A stretch of DNA of 64,000 bases from Pegoplata infirma (taxonomy: Eukaryota > Arthropoda > Insecta > Diptera > Anthomyiidae). Positions 1-10,620 of the stretch are shown here, one piece after another (positions within the stretch are counted from its first letter, which is position 1; every line of letters begins with the position of its first letter). The DNA is taken from positions 98,295,550 through 98,359,549 of the forward strand of contig OY992536.1 in assembly GCA_963921195.1 (NCBI GenBank). Reading direction: 5' to 3'. The translations under genes and the position numbers were made by a program. Under the pieces are notes generated by a model. It saw only the letters and a program-made list of their open reading frames with translations. It was not told the DNA's origin and searched no databases.

Positions 1-358
1 TTCAACAGACAGACAGACGGACGGACATCGCTAGGTCGTCTTAAAATCGATCGAGAATCATAAATATATATACTTTATGGGGTCCTAGATCAATATTTCG
101 AGGTGTTACACACACACATGATTTTTTGATCACATGATCAATTATTTTTATTTATTCTTTCTAATTATTTACAACTCATTTTTAATAAATTTATCCTAAC
201 CGAGAACTGGTAACAATGACCGTCCTCTCGTTGTAGCGAAAAAAAAACCCACGACTCCCACGTTGAAAGGCTAGCACGCTACCTACTAGCCTGCGGGGGC
301 CCCCGAGGTGTTACAAACGGAATGACAAACTTATATATACCCTCTATCACTATAAAAA
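1..358 (-). mobile_element. DINE-1/mini-me-like element, type A, partial, split by a SINE
   Basis: The window opens inside a (GACA/GACG)n tract, followed by ATCGCTAG, a TATATATACTTTATGGGG block, and the end block ACAAACGGAATGACAAA with ATACCCTCTATCAC. The same blocks recur in order near 22.9-23.1 kb. A (GTCY)n tract beside TATACCC ends is typical of dipteran mini-me/DINE-1 elements, which are non-autonomous Helentron relatives. It is cut at the window edge and interrupted by the SINE at 111-303. The strand is set so that (GTCY)n reads 5' to 3'. Confidence 0.75.
111..303 (-). mobile_element. tRNA-derived SINE with 12-bp target duplication
   Basis: The insert is flanked by the direct repeat CGAGGTGTTACA (99-110 and 304-315) inside a DINE-like element. 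Read on the minus strand it starts GGGGGCCCCCGCAGGC, has GTAGGTAGCGTGCTAGCC resembling a pol III A box, and a weak B-box region GAGTCGTGGGTTTT. It continues with GACGGTCATTGTTACCAG and GGTTAGG, shared with the copy at 51118-51329. The 3' tail is a short TG-rich run rather than poly(A). Two copies with matching bodies and separate duplications make retroposition the best reading. Confidence 0.75.
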
Positions 359-2235
359 GGAGGGGGGAAGTGTGTGTACAAAGAATTAACGAATTTTCAA
401 CATTTAATATTTTTGATTATTTTGAAAATATTTCTAAATATACTCAATTAATTTTAACCCCAGGTTCTCTTTATTGTTGTTGGTTTTGAGGGATTTGTCA
501 GCATATCGAGAAGGCGATTTTAAAAAATTGTTCTGATAGTAGACTCGTCTTAAGGAGGCCAAAATATTTTATAAAATGTGTTCTAGAACTGTAATTATTT
601 TAAGCAACATTTTTGTAGAAATTAAAATTTTTCTTACAATGAAAAAAGCTATGCAACACTTTACGAAAAATCTTTGGTAGCAATTTCTTTCTTATAAAAT
701 TAAGCTAATTTTATTTTATGAAAAAAAAAATATTTTAGTAGCAAATTTAACACATAAATAAATTTTTAAGATTTGAAGTACAGCCCCACAATGACTAAAT
801 TGATTTTGAGTTGATATTTATAACTATTTTTTGTAAAAATACTGATATTTGTGAACTTTTGTTCATTTAGTAGATCAATATAAATCAAGTTCGTTTCTTA
901 AGTCTTTTGTTTTATTTTGTTTGCGCAACAGAAAATTAAATTTTCCTGGTAAAACTTATTAAATAATAAATTTTGATTAATTCTAAAACATAAAATATAT
1001 TTTTCTGTAAAATTTTGATAATATAAACTTAAAATTTAATTGATTAAAAATTATATAAAATTTAATTAAAAAAATGTTAAACTTATTTAATAATCTTTTT
1101 TTTTAATAAACCCAACTGAAAACATAAAGGTTAAAACGCAAAAATAAATTTTAAAAACAGCAACACCACCAACAACAAAAAAAAACAGCAACAACAACAA
1201 CAATGCAATTAAAGTCTGAATATATAAACATATTTGAATTAAAATTCTTCTATTTTTTTATCATATAGCATGCATCGCGTGTTTATATACAAACGATACA
1301 TTCATCCATACCCACAAAATATACAACAACAATAATAACAAAAGAAAAAAAAAACATAAAAATAATATAAACCACAACAAGTGCAGTCAGTCAGTCATTC
1401 AAAAGAGGAGTATACGGCAAAAAAATCTACTGAAATAAACAAAAAAACTTAAAAATAAAGAAAATCAAAATTCAAAAACTAATGCAAGCAGACTTATTAA
1501 AATTTAAACAATTTTCTGTATTATTATAGTTTTTTTTTTTACATAAAAATTCAACACCATGCAACAACATTGATCATGATTAATGTCAAGCAACATTGTT
1601 GTTGTTATTTTATTTTTATTTATTTACACTTTGAAAGAAAATGTTGCTGCAACATCTGTACAACGGTAAATTTATGTTTACAAGGCGAAATAACAGGAAA
1701 AATGTTTTTTAGGTCAAGTTGCTAACGAATGAGCGAAACAAAACGTATAGATGAATAATAATAAAAAAAAAGAGTTAAAAACGTTAAAAATAAATAAATT
1801 TAAGTCAAGTGACTTGTTTAATGCAAATGTGTCTGTGTGGGTATTTCTTTTGGAGAGCATGAGTTGGTTGATTTTTTTTAAATAAAAATTTATTCTTTAT
1901 ATTTTATAATGAGCAACATGATGATTTTTATACTTTTTTTTTTCTTCTATTTGTTGTGCGTGTTGTATTTATTATACATGCATGTTTAACATGATTTTTC
2001 TTGCAAATTATCTTGCATTGGAAATTATGATAAAATGTAGAAGAAAATTATTCAATTAATTTTTATGAATATTTTGAAAGCAAAAAAAAATATAATTTTA
2101 CATTTAAAGCATTTTTAAATTCCCAACATAGTCCATTTCCCAGTTAATAGTGCAACTAACTAAAGATGATAATCAAAAAATTGTCCCAAAAAAAGTTTAA
2201 AATTCTACCGAAAATTATTGATTTAAGCAAAAACT
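359..2235. other. AT-rich non-coding DNA, apparently unique
   Basis: No ORF or recognised repeat is seen. It holds CAA-rich runs at about 1160-1205 and 1322-1380, a (CAGT)n-like tract at about 1384-1399, many A and T runs, and GTTGTTGTTATT at about 1597. The texture matches fly intronic or intergenic DNA. No splice or promoter call is supported. Confidence 0.5.
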
Positions 2236-3668
2236 ACAATCAAAAAAAAAAAACTGTAATGTTTGCAAAAAAAGCTTGTAAACCTTCAAGAAAATTTGCT
2301 GATTTTGAACCCACAATTTTTTTGTTAAAGTAAGCAAAATTGTTTTGCCAAAAATTAGTTAACTGAAGTTTTTTTTTACTTCCATTCAGTTCATACACAT
2401 TTGAGGACCCCATTCGGTTCGGACCCGATAGGTCCAGACCCCGGTGGGTCTAGACCTAGGAGGCATTCCACACCAAATGTCCAGCGAAAAAAAACATGTG
2501 TACCGTAAACTTCTGAATAGGTGATATGGATAGCCCTATATGGAACTTAGAAAATTGCGTTTTAAAGTTCAAATGCGATTTTCTCGAAAAAAAAAATGAA
2601 CGTGTTTCTGATTTTTTTTGTGTGGATGGACAAAAATCTAAACTTTTAAAAAAATAAATAAAAAAGAAAAAAAAAGTGGCCGGATTTTTGATAAATTGAC
2701 TTTTTTAAAAAATAGAAAATTTCAGAACGGGTTCTGAAAATTTTCCAAAAAAAAAAAATTTAATCGATAGCCCATACAAAACTATATAAGAACGTAAGTT
2801 TTTGACATTGTGGTGCATTCCGTTTTAATGTGATAAATATTTAATCAAGGCAACTCGCCACAAATTTTACCATTTTTCCAATATTTGACCACGCCTCCTA
2901 AGTCCAGTTTTCGAAAATTTGAAAAACCAAAAACGCAATTTTCTTAGTTACATATAGGGCTATCCAAACAACTTATACAGAAATTTACGGGACACATGTT
3001 TTTCTGTAGCGGGACATTTGGTGTGGAATGCCTCCTAGTTGGGTTCCTTAAAAATCGTCATAGTTTTTGATCCAAAATTTGTGTCCGTTCCGCTCTACCT
3101 TGCTTAGTTTTTGAGATACGTGATTTTAGGGGACCACTGGGGTTTTGAGAATTAATAAACTTGATAACTTCAAAAATATTACTGGGAGAGCTTTTGGTTA
3201 TTTTGCGGTCTTGTTCTACGTGTTGAGAGCTACAAAAAATGACTTTTTGTTGTGTCAGCAATATTTACCGAGATATGAGCATTTTAAAATTTTCGGGAAT
3301 GATAACTTTTTTGGATCCAAAGTTAGGACCCATTATGGTCCACACATGTGAACCAAAATGGCCTCCATTTTGCTCTATCTGGCTTAGTTTCAGAGATAGC
3401 GCCATTTAAAGTTTTCTGAAAAGAAAAAAAAAACAACCATTTATTTTTGCTAATATCAGCAAAAAAGCTTGTAAAAATTTGGTCAACTCAATTTTAAATT
3501 TAGCAAAAAAAATTAGTTCAAATTTTGTTTAAAATTGCTAATGCGCTAAATAAAATTAACAAGATATTTTTGCTAACATGCTAATCTCAACTAAAAATTT
3601 GCTCAAAGTTAGCTTACCAGCATTAGAAAAAAAATTAGTAAATCTACTAATGTATTATTTTAAGTGCA
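2236..3668. mobile_element. ACACTCAAAA-type MITE, copy 1 (interrupted)
   Basis: This matches the copies at 30913-31791 and 56671-57545 in order: GCAAAAAAAGCTTGTAAACC, GATTTTGAACCCACAATTTT, GGACCCGATAGGTCCAGACC, ATCGTCATAGTTTTTGATCC, and the end CTACTAATGTATTATTTTRAGTG. Removing the nested foldback at 2460-3034 leaves about 860 bp, close to the other two. The ends are short inverted ACACTCAAAA / TTTTGAGTGT, best preserved in the third copy. Internal ORFs are not conserved as proteins, so it is read as non-autonomous. Confidence 0.7.
2460..3034. mobile_element. GAGGCATTCC-ended MITE, 4-bp duplication CTAG
   Basis: Ends are GAGGCATTCCACACCAAATG and its inverse, flanked by CTAG on both sides (2456-2459 and 3035-3038). 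The empty site is visible in the related MITE near 56878 (CCTAGTTGGGTTCC), which confirms the boundaries. Compared with the 1055-bp relative at 48557-49611, it consists of roughly the first 100 bp of one arm joined to most of the other, so it looks like an internal-deletion derivative of a foldback. A TA duplication with one extra terminal base is an equally consistent reading. Confidence 0.75.
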
Positions 3669-4530
3669 TAGTGCTAAAAAGAACCGTTTCTTAAAAAAAT
3701 ACTTTGAACCTGAGAATTTGTCAGGCATTATTTTCATCAAAAATTTAGTTTTTCAAATGAAAATTCGTAGATTAAGACATTTTTCCTGTAAAAAGATTTT
3801 GAAATTTCTAGATTTTTTTTTTTATAAAAAAATCTGTATTAAAAGGCATTTTTGTTTTATATTAATAAAGACAAAATCGTGGGGGGGGGTGCTAGTTAAA
3901 AATAAATGGGCGATAACAAAAAAATTCTGGGAGGTGTGCCCCCCCCCCCCCCCGTTTTCAAAATCCTGGATACGTCGCTGCTCTTGGGTGTTATGTCTGG
4001 GGAATATGAATAAACAAATTTACACTTTTTGATCCCCTTTACAACCGTTCGATACCCTTAGAAACTGAATTTTCAAAAAGAACTTTTTCCAAAATATTTG
4101 TTCACTAAACGATCCAGCATTCAAAATTTCAGTGCCTAGGATCATTACTTCATGAAATATAAAAAGTACCAAAAAACACGTTTTTACATCTCTAGAAACG
4201 GAATTTTTTAAAAATACTTAAGCACAATGTTTTTTCAACGAAGGACCCAACATTCCAAAAATCAAGCTTCTAAGGTCATCATTATAGGAAAAAAAAGTAT
4301 CAAAAGTACACGTTCCTACAAATGTTAGAAACGGAAAGTACCACTTCCGGAATGTTTTTTTCTTCACCGCAGGATCCTACATTCAATATTTCAATGATCT
4401 AGGATCATTATTTCAGCAAAATTAAAAGTACAAAAAAGATTTTACATTCTTAATTTAAGTTTTTAGAACCATTACGTCAGAAAATATCAAAAGTACCGAA
4501 AATATACTTTTTTTAGCAATTTTACTTCAC
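3669..4530. repeat. G/C homopolymer patch and ~145-bp satellite units
   Basis: A G run (about 3882-3889) and a C run (about 3940-3953) lie in otherwise AT-rich DNA. From about 4030, degenerate units of about 145 bp appear: AGAAACNGAATTTTCAAAAAG, a C/TTCACCGAAGGATCC block, TTTCAAG, TAGGATCATTA and AAAAAGTACCAAAAAG. The same unit recurs at 8807-8970, 40770-43340, 54415-54945 and 60410-60790. Confidence 0.6.
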
Positions 4531-4608
4531 TAACAAGGGAAGTCTCCCTGGTGTTTCCCTCCGATCTTCATGAAATTTGGATATGTTGGTAGAAACGAAA
4601 ATTAATTC

Positions 4609-5370
4609 AACACGTATTTTTTTAGCGGCCCAAACTCATTTTTAGGTGGGGTCGATTTGTATGGGGGGAAATTGACCTTTTTCAGTTTTTTACGATTTAA
4701 ACGAAATTAGTAAAGGCATGTGTGGTATCAGATTAAAGGTATAAAAAATCTCTGTCTCGTGGTGCTAGCAACGGGCCAAAAAAGTTAATTTTTTTCGACT
4801 TATTAACAAAAATGTCCTAAAATTTTGGTATTTTACTCAATTTGACGAAAAAGTTGTGCATGTTTGGGCACGTTCTTAGCACAAGTAGATAGGTTTTCCA
4901 AAGACCTTTCATTTGGTATGTAACATGACTAGGTTTCTTTGCATAATATAGGAGATAAACGAAAAACTGAAAAATGGCCTTGTCTTCCCCCCTCCTTTTT
5001 ACCCCCTAAATATGAATTTGGGCTATTTAAACAAAATTAATATAGGCATGTGTGGTATCAGATTAAAGGTATTAAAAATCTCTGTCTCGTGGTGCTAACA
5101 ACGGGCCAAAAAAGTTAATATTTTTCGACTTATTAACAAAAATGTCCTAAAATTTTGGTATTTTACTCAAGTTGACGAAAAAATTGTGCATGTTTGGGCA
5201 CGTTCTTAGCACAAGTAGATTGGTTTTCCAAAGACCTTTCATTTGGTATGTAACATGACTAGGATTCTTTGCATAATATAGGAGATAAACGAAAAAACTG
5301 AAAAATGGCCTTGTCTCCCCCCTCTTTTAACCCCCTAAATATGAATTTGGGCCGCTAAAAAAAATACGTG
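4609..5370. repeat. Extra block in left arm: inverted ends and 330-bp tandem duplication
   Basis: ACGTATTTTTTTAGCGGCCC near 4611 is inverted near 5348-5369. Between them are two near-identical units 330 bp apart: GGCATGTGTGGTATCAGATT at 4715 and 5045, and GGAGATAAACGAAAAA at 4951 and 5281. The right arm of the host transposon has no counterpart, so this is a later insertion or a rearrangement of one arm. Confidence 0.7.
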
Positions 5371-6345
5371 TCCCTTAAGGGTGGGATAGTGTTGTGTGAG
5401 ATTTTAAGCAGCAATATTTGGAAGCGCTAGAACCGCTCATTTTGTGAGGTTGGTAAAAAAAGTGTATGAGCCAAAAAAATGGGGGAGGTCGGATAGGATC
5501 TAGGGGTCGCTCATCGGGGTCAAAGTTGGGCGTAGAGGGGAAAAAATCCACAAAAAGCCCCAAAACTCCCCTGGTTTTGCTCCTAGAGGGGTCAAATGTG
5601 AGACCGGCCCCCATTATTTTTTCCCCCTGAACACTTTTGCCAAACATACCTAAGCCCTATCTCCAATCCCTAAGGGGGGTCCCATACAAAGGTTAAATTT
5701 TTAAAAAATCTTGCTCCTACCGCTCTAGCTGTCCTAGAAGTCACCCTAGAGGAATCAAATGTATGACCGACCCCCAATATTTTTTCAACCCCAACATTTT
5801 CTTAGAGCATACCTACCCCATATCTTCAATCCTTAGGGTGGTCCCCATACATTTTTTTTTATTTTTTCTTAAATTGTCATATTAAATCAGCTCCTACCGG
5901 TCCAATGGTGCCTCCTAGAGGGGTCATTATCAAGACCAACCCCCATTAATTTTTAGCCCCCAACACTTCTTCTGAGCATACCAATTCCATATCTCCAATT
6001 CCTAAGGGGTCTCCCACACAAAACGACATTTTTGTAAATCTTGCTCCCACCGCTCTAACTATCGCAGGGGTGACCCTAGAGAAGTTAAATGAGTGACCGA
6101 CCCCCAATATTTTTTCAGCCCAACATTTTCCCCAAACAAACCTACCCTCTATTTTTAAGCCTTAAGGGTGTCCCCACACAATTTTTTTTATTTTTTAATT
6201 TTTTTTTTATAAAATTTGCGCCTACCGCTCCCACTGTGCATTTTAGGGACGGGAAATGCAGACTGACACCCATTAATTTTTGCCCCCTACATTTTTTCTG
6301 AACATACCTATGCCGTATTTCCACTTTGTAGGGGTGCTCCCCTGG
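5371..6345. repeat. Left inverted arm of the 4.27-kb transposon
   Basis: This pairs with 7757-8712 in inverted orientation; for example the GGGGTGCTCCCCTGGGGAAA block at about 6331 against its inverse at about 7764. The arm is itself built from 3-4 diverged units of about 240 bp, each with CTACCG(C/G)TC, a GAGACCGACCCCCATTA-like block, and a CATACCTACNCNNTATCTCCA block. Related arms occur at 9546-10620, 25397-27087 and 62340-63375. Confidence 0.75.
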
Positions 6346-6358
6346 GGAAAACTAAGTG

Positions 6359-7516
6359 TTTGAAACCAAATTCGGCAAAACGTCTGGACCAGGAGTGCTA
6401 ATGTTTGCGCGTTTTAAAGAGCAGTGGGAAAATATAAAAGACAAACCGTACAGTCTTGGTGGAAGGAAGTGGCAGGCAACATACCAGCTCAAGTCCAAAC
6501 TGACATCAAGTTGTTTTGTTGGGCTCAAATAAAAGAAAAGCAACCCAGAGACGACTACAAGGAGTTTCTTGAAATTGTTTTATTATACCTTGGCGAAAAT
6601 ATTCCTAATAAGCATTTTAGCCCACCAGGACCCATCAGTCATGCTCGATGGATGGCAAAAGGCATATATTGCCTAAAGGTTTTTGTTCCGAAAATATATT
6701 GGTTTGGCCAAAAAAGAATTAAATGCACTTCTTGATGTGACCGTTTTCATCATAACAATTTACGTAAAAGCTTGGTTTAGCGCTACCAAAGCAATAGAAG
6801 CTCCAAATAATGATTTGAATTTTTTGAAAGCGATTGCCAATTATGCTTCAAATGATAAGATTCTGTCGCAACGATTGGTCAAGAGATTCTGTGGACATCT
6901 CTGGTATCTCAGTGGCAAAGCTGTTGCTCTCGCGCTATTTGATCCGAATATCTCTTGTGAAATAAAACGAAAAATGTCGAATGCAATTCGTATATTTGAA
7001 GAAGAGAAATAGGAATTGGAGGAAGAGTTATCTGACGATGAGATGGACGAATCGTCTAACGAAGACAGCGAGGAAGAAGAAGACGATTATATCGGGGAAG
7101 AAGATGCCTCAGAGGATAGCGGCGACAGTGGCAACAAGGATTGTAATCCTCCAGTACATGTTGTTGGATTCGAAGGTGTGAAAATAATTAACATGGCATC
7201 GAAAAAAGTGAATCAAGAACTCATGAAAACTGATTTAAGCCACTACATCACACCTGAGACTCCAAAATTTTTTGCACGCTTCGGAATAACAACAAATTTC
7301 ATTGCTTCCGATCCAAATACTTGGGAAAATCGTCAGGACTACCAGCGCTGCAAATATTACGTAAATTACATGTGGTCAACGACGCTGCCGAAAGAGGCGT
7401 GAAATTAATAGAAGACTATAAGAACGTGTAACGAGGAGGAAAAAATAGTTTTGCTTCAGGTCGTGGCCGAAAATCGGAAACAATATCCATCACACGATAA
7501 AAATAAATTAATTTGA
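6359..7516 (+). pseudogene. C-terminal part of a transposase-like gene, frameshifted
   Basis: Three consecutive coding blocks can be followed only across breaks. The first (from about 6359) begins FETKFGKTSGPGV. The next frame (to about 6683) holds RDDYKEFLEIVLLYLG and SHARWMAKGIYCLKVF. The frame then returns (6683-7402) with YVKAWFSATKAIEAPNND, a long Asp/Glu-rich stretch, and NFIASDPNTW, with an in-frame stop at 7010. After another shift, VNDAAERGVKLIED and LLQVVAENRKQYPSH follow, ending near 7516. I recognise the HARWMAK and VNDxAERGVKL patterns from uncharacterised transposase-like proteins of insects and cnidarians but cannot name the superfamily. The N-terminal half is absent; the upstream DNA is arm repeat. 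The location between the inverted arms and a downstream AATAAA (about 7502) support its being the element's own decayed gene. Confidence 0.65.
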
Positions 7517-7756
7517 TTTATAGTTATATTATTTATCATTTTTTATTATTTTCAAGTTAAAAAAAATATTTTTTTACGCTTAACAAAAGTTACTATTAAA
7601 TTACAAATTAAAGACCTCGGATTTCTCGATAAAATAAATAAAAAAATTGTGGGGTAACACCTTGAAGATAGAGGGTAGGTATGTTTGAAGAAAATGTTTT
7701 GGCTAAAAAAATATATGGGCAGGTCATACATTTGACTTCTCTACATACATTACTAA

Positions 7757-8712
7757 TTTAGTTTTCCCCAGGGGAGCACCCCTACAAAGTGGAAATACGG
7801 CGTAGGTATGTTCAGAAGAAATGTAGGGGGCAAAAATTAATGGGGGTCAGTCTGCATTTACCGTTCCTAAAAGGCAGAATGGGAGCGGTAGGCGCAGATT
7901 TTATAAAAAAAAATAAAAAAATAAGAGAAATGTGTGGGGACACCCTTAAGGCTTTAAAATAGAGGGTAGGTTTGGTTGGGGAAAATGTTGGGGCTGAAAA
8001 AATATTGGGGGTAGGTCACATATTTAACTTCTCTAGGGTCACCCCTGCGATAGTTAGAGCGGTGGGAGCAAGTTTTACAAAAATGTCGTTTTGTGTGGGA
8101 AACCCCTCAGGAATTGCAGATATGGAATTAGTATGTTCAGAAGAAGTGTTGGGGGCTAAAAATTAATGGGGGTTGGTCTTGGTAATGACTCCTCTAGGAG
8201 GCACCATTGGACCGGTAGGAGCTGATTTAATATGACAATTTAAGAAAAAATAAAAAAAAATGTATGGGGACCACCCTAAGGATTGAAGATAGGGGGTAGG
8301 TATGTTATAAGAAAATGTTGGGGTTGAAAAAATATTGGGGGTCGGTCATACATTTGATTCCTTTAGGGTGACTTCTAGGACAGCTAGAGCGGTAGGAGCA
8401 AGATTTTTTAAAAATTTAACCTTTGTATGGGACCCCCCTTAGGGATTGGAGATAGGGCTTAGGTATGTTTGGCAAAAGTGTTCAGGGGGGAAAAATAATG
8501 GGGGCCGGTCTCACATTTGACCCATCTAGGAGCAAAACCAGGGGAGTTTTGGGCCTTTTTGTGGATTTTTTCCCCTTTACGCCCAACTTGACCCCGATGA
8601 GGGACCCCTAGATCCTATCCGATCTGCCCCATTTTTTGGCCCATGCATTTTTTTTACGAACCTCACAAAATAAGCGGTTCTAGCGTGTCGAAATCGAAAA
8701 CTCGTGCACTAT
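7757..8712. repeat. Right inverted arm of the 4.27-kb transposon
   Basis: This is the inverse of 5371-6345, running from GTTTTCCCCAGGGGAGCACC to CTATCCCACCCCTAGTG. The pairing is interrupted only by small differences, so a transcript across the element could form a hairpin of nearly 1 kb. Confidence 0.75.
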
Positions 8713-8806
8713 CCCACCCCTAGTGTCCCTTTATGTTTTCTGATCTACAAAATAAAACCAATTCTATAAAGATCCGCGGGTGACACTAGGGAGACTTCCC
8801 TTGTAA

Positions 8807-8970
8807 GAAGCGGAATTTCCAAATCGTATTTTTCCCAGAATGTTTTTTTACTGAATTCTCCTACATTACAATTTTTAAGATTCTAGGACCATTTTTTCAG
8901 GAAATATGTATAAAAAGTTTCTATGATTATTATTTCAGGAAATAAAAAAGTACCAAAAAGTGTACTTTCG
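8807..8970. repeat. ~145-bp satellite remnant, right flank of the transposon
   Basis: GGAATTTCC, CAGAATGTTTTTTTACTGAA, TTCTAGGACCATTTTTTCAGG and AAAAAGTACCAAAAAGTG are units of the satellite that the 4.27-kb transposon interrupts. Confidence 0.6.
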
Positions 8971-9545
8971 GTACTTTTTATAAAAGGTACTTTTTATAAA
9001 ATGTACTTTTTATAAAAGGTACTTTTTATAAAATGTACTTTTTATAAAAGGTACTTTTTATAAAAGATACATTTTACTAAAGGTATTTTTTATAAAAAGT
9101 ACTTTTTATAAAAGGTACTTTTTATAAAAGGTACTCTTAATAAAAGGTACTTTTTAAAAAGGTACTTTTTATAAAAGGTACTTTTTAGAAAAGGTACTTT
9201 TTATAAAAGGTACTTTTTATAAAAGGTACTTTTTATAAAAGGTACTTTTTATACAAGGTACTTTTTATAAAAGGTACTTTTTATAAAAGGTACTTTTTAT
9301 AAAACGAACTTTTTATAAAAGGTACTTTTTATAAAACGTACTTTTTATAAAAGGTACTTTTTATAAAAGGTACTTTTTATAAAAGGTACTTTTTATAAAA
9401 GGTAATTTTTATAAAAGGTACTTTTTATAAAAGGTACTTTTTATAAAAGGAACTTTTTATAAAAGGTACTTTTTATAAAAGGTATTTTTTATAAAAGGTA
9501 CTTTTTATAAAAGGTACTTTTTATAAAAGGCTCGTTTTATAAAAA
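8971..9545. repeat. 16-bp minisatellite GTACTTTTTATAAAAG, about 36 units
   Basis: A tandem array with a 16-bp period and scattered single-base variants. It grows out of the 145-bp satellite (entry sequence GTGTACTTTCGGTACTTTTT). The same entry sequence precedes the larger array at 41061-41935, so both trace to one ancestral expansion. There are no spacers, so it is not a CRISPR. Confidence 0.9.
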
Positions 9546-10620
9546 TATAGGACTTTTGTCCTATAACATTTTTGTCAAACACACCTAAGCATAAGGGAGC
9601 TCCTATACAAAACGACATTTTTAAAACATTTGCTTCCACCGCTGTAAATCTTAAGTGGGTGCCCATAGAGGAGTCAAATGGATGACCGACCCCCATAATT
9701 TTTTGAGCCCAAACGTGTTTTCAGAACATACATACCTTCTATATTTTACCCTTAGAGGGTAAATATATCATCATAAAATTTCGTAACAAATAAAAGTAAA
9801 AACTAGTAACCTATGGAACAGTTAGAGTGGTGGGAGCAAATTTCATTTTGTATGGAAGTCCCCTTAGAGAGTGGAGATAGGGTGTAGGTTAGAGTGCCCA
9901 GAAAAAAAGCTTTTCTTCTTTTTTAGGTCTTACACCCTAAATTTGTTCCATTTAATGAAAAAAAAATTCAGTTTTTTTTGTGGATTTTTAAAATAAAATC
10001 TTAAGGTCGCGCTCGCCGCATTTTTACGAAAATCTACGAATTTACGATTTTTAAATTATTTAAATTGTTTAAATGCTTTAAATTGGTGAAGTAAAAAAAA
10101 TTTCAACAAAAAGGAGAATTACGCTAAAAATAAGTATCGTCCATTCCAAAAGATATTGCCCATTCCATGAGATATATCCCATTCTTTAAGAAATTTTACA
10201 TGATGCCATGAAATATTGCATGAAAACACCTTTAGGGATTGAAGATAGGTTGCTGGTATGTTCAGAAAAAATGTTTGTGGGGTGAAAGCTAAGGGGGGTG
10301 GGCCTTGTTTTCTACCCTTCTAGGGGCCCCGTGAGGGCGGTAGGAGCGGATTTATAAAACAAAGTTATAAAAAAAAAACAAAAATTGTAAGGGGATCACC
10401 TTAAGGGTTGAAGATAGAGGGTAAGTGTGTTCTAAAAAAATGTTCGGGTTGAAAAACTAATGGGGGTCGGTCATACATTTGACTCCTCTAGAGGCACTCT
10501 TGGGAAAATTATAGCGGTAGGAAATTTTTTTTATTAAAATGTTGTTTTCGTATGGAAGCCCCTATAGGGAGTCGAGATAGGGCTTAGGTATGTTTATAAA
10601 AAAAGGTTAGGGTGACAAAA
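9546..10620. repeat. Degenerate copies of the foldback arm family
   Basis: Blocks such as ACAAAACGACATTTTTAAAA, GGATGACCGACCCCCATAAT, GAGTGGAGATAGGGTGTAGG and GGGGGTCGGTCATACATTTG match the arms of the 4.27-kb transposon in both orientations. About 9900-10220 is AT-rich spacer. No terminal repeats or target duplication could be fixed. Confidence 0.55.

Larger units (their letters stand above)
4534..8803 (+). mobile_element. 4.27-kb DNA transposon, CAAGGGA ends, TAA duplication, defective
   Basis: The outer ends are CAAGGGAAGTCTCCCTGGTG at 4534 and its near-perfect inverse ending at 8803 (one mismatch in 20), flanked by TAA on both sides (4531-4533 and 8804-8806). It interrupts the 145-bp satellite. 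Inside are long inverted arms (5371-6345 against 7757-8712), an extra block in the left arm (4609-5370), and a broken transposase-like gene (6359-7516). A 440-bp MITE at 32016-32455 has the same end sequence and the same TAA duplication. A 3-bp TAA target is known for PIF/Harbinger among others, but the superfamily is not assigned. Confidence 0.8.

Noticed and set aside
1141..1400. CAA-rich and CAGT-rich run as a second promoter or leader
   Set aside because: Motifs such as TCAGT occur, but there is no downstream element at the right spacing and no GC island, so evidence is weaker than at 11.7 kb.
3145..3351. A shared small protein (KLDNF...YEHFKIFG) in three places
   Set aside because: The similarity with 31239 follows the DNA of a MITE family; frames are shifted or broken in the third copy and no start context or codon pattern supports coding.
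5375..5647. 90-codon minus-strand ORF as a gene
   Set aside because: It lies in an inverted arm; the matching region at 8490-8640 has the same DNA in the other orientation and shows no protein hallmark.
8971..9545. CRISPR-like regular repeats
   Set aside because: Head-to-tail 16-bp units without spacers, in a eukaryotic window; a minisatellite. The same applies to 41061-41935.
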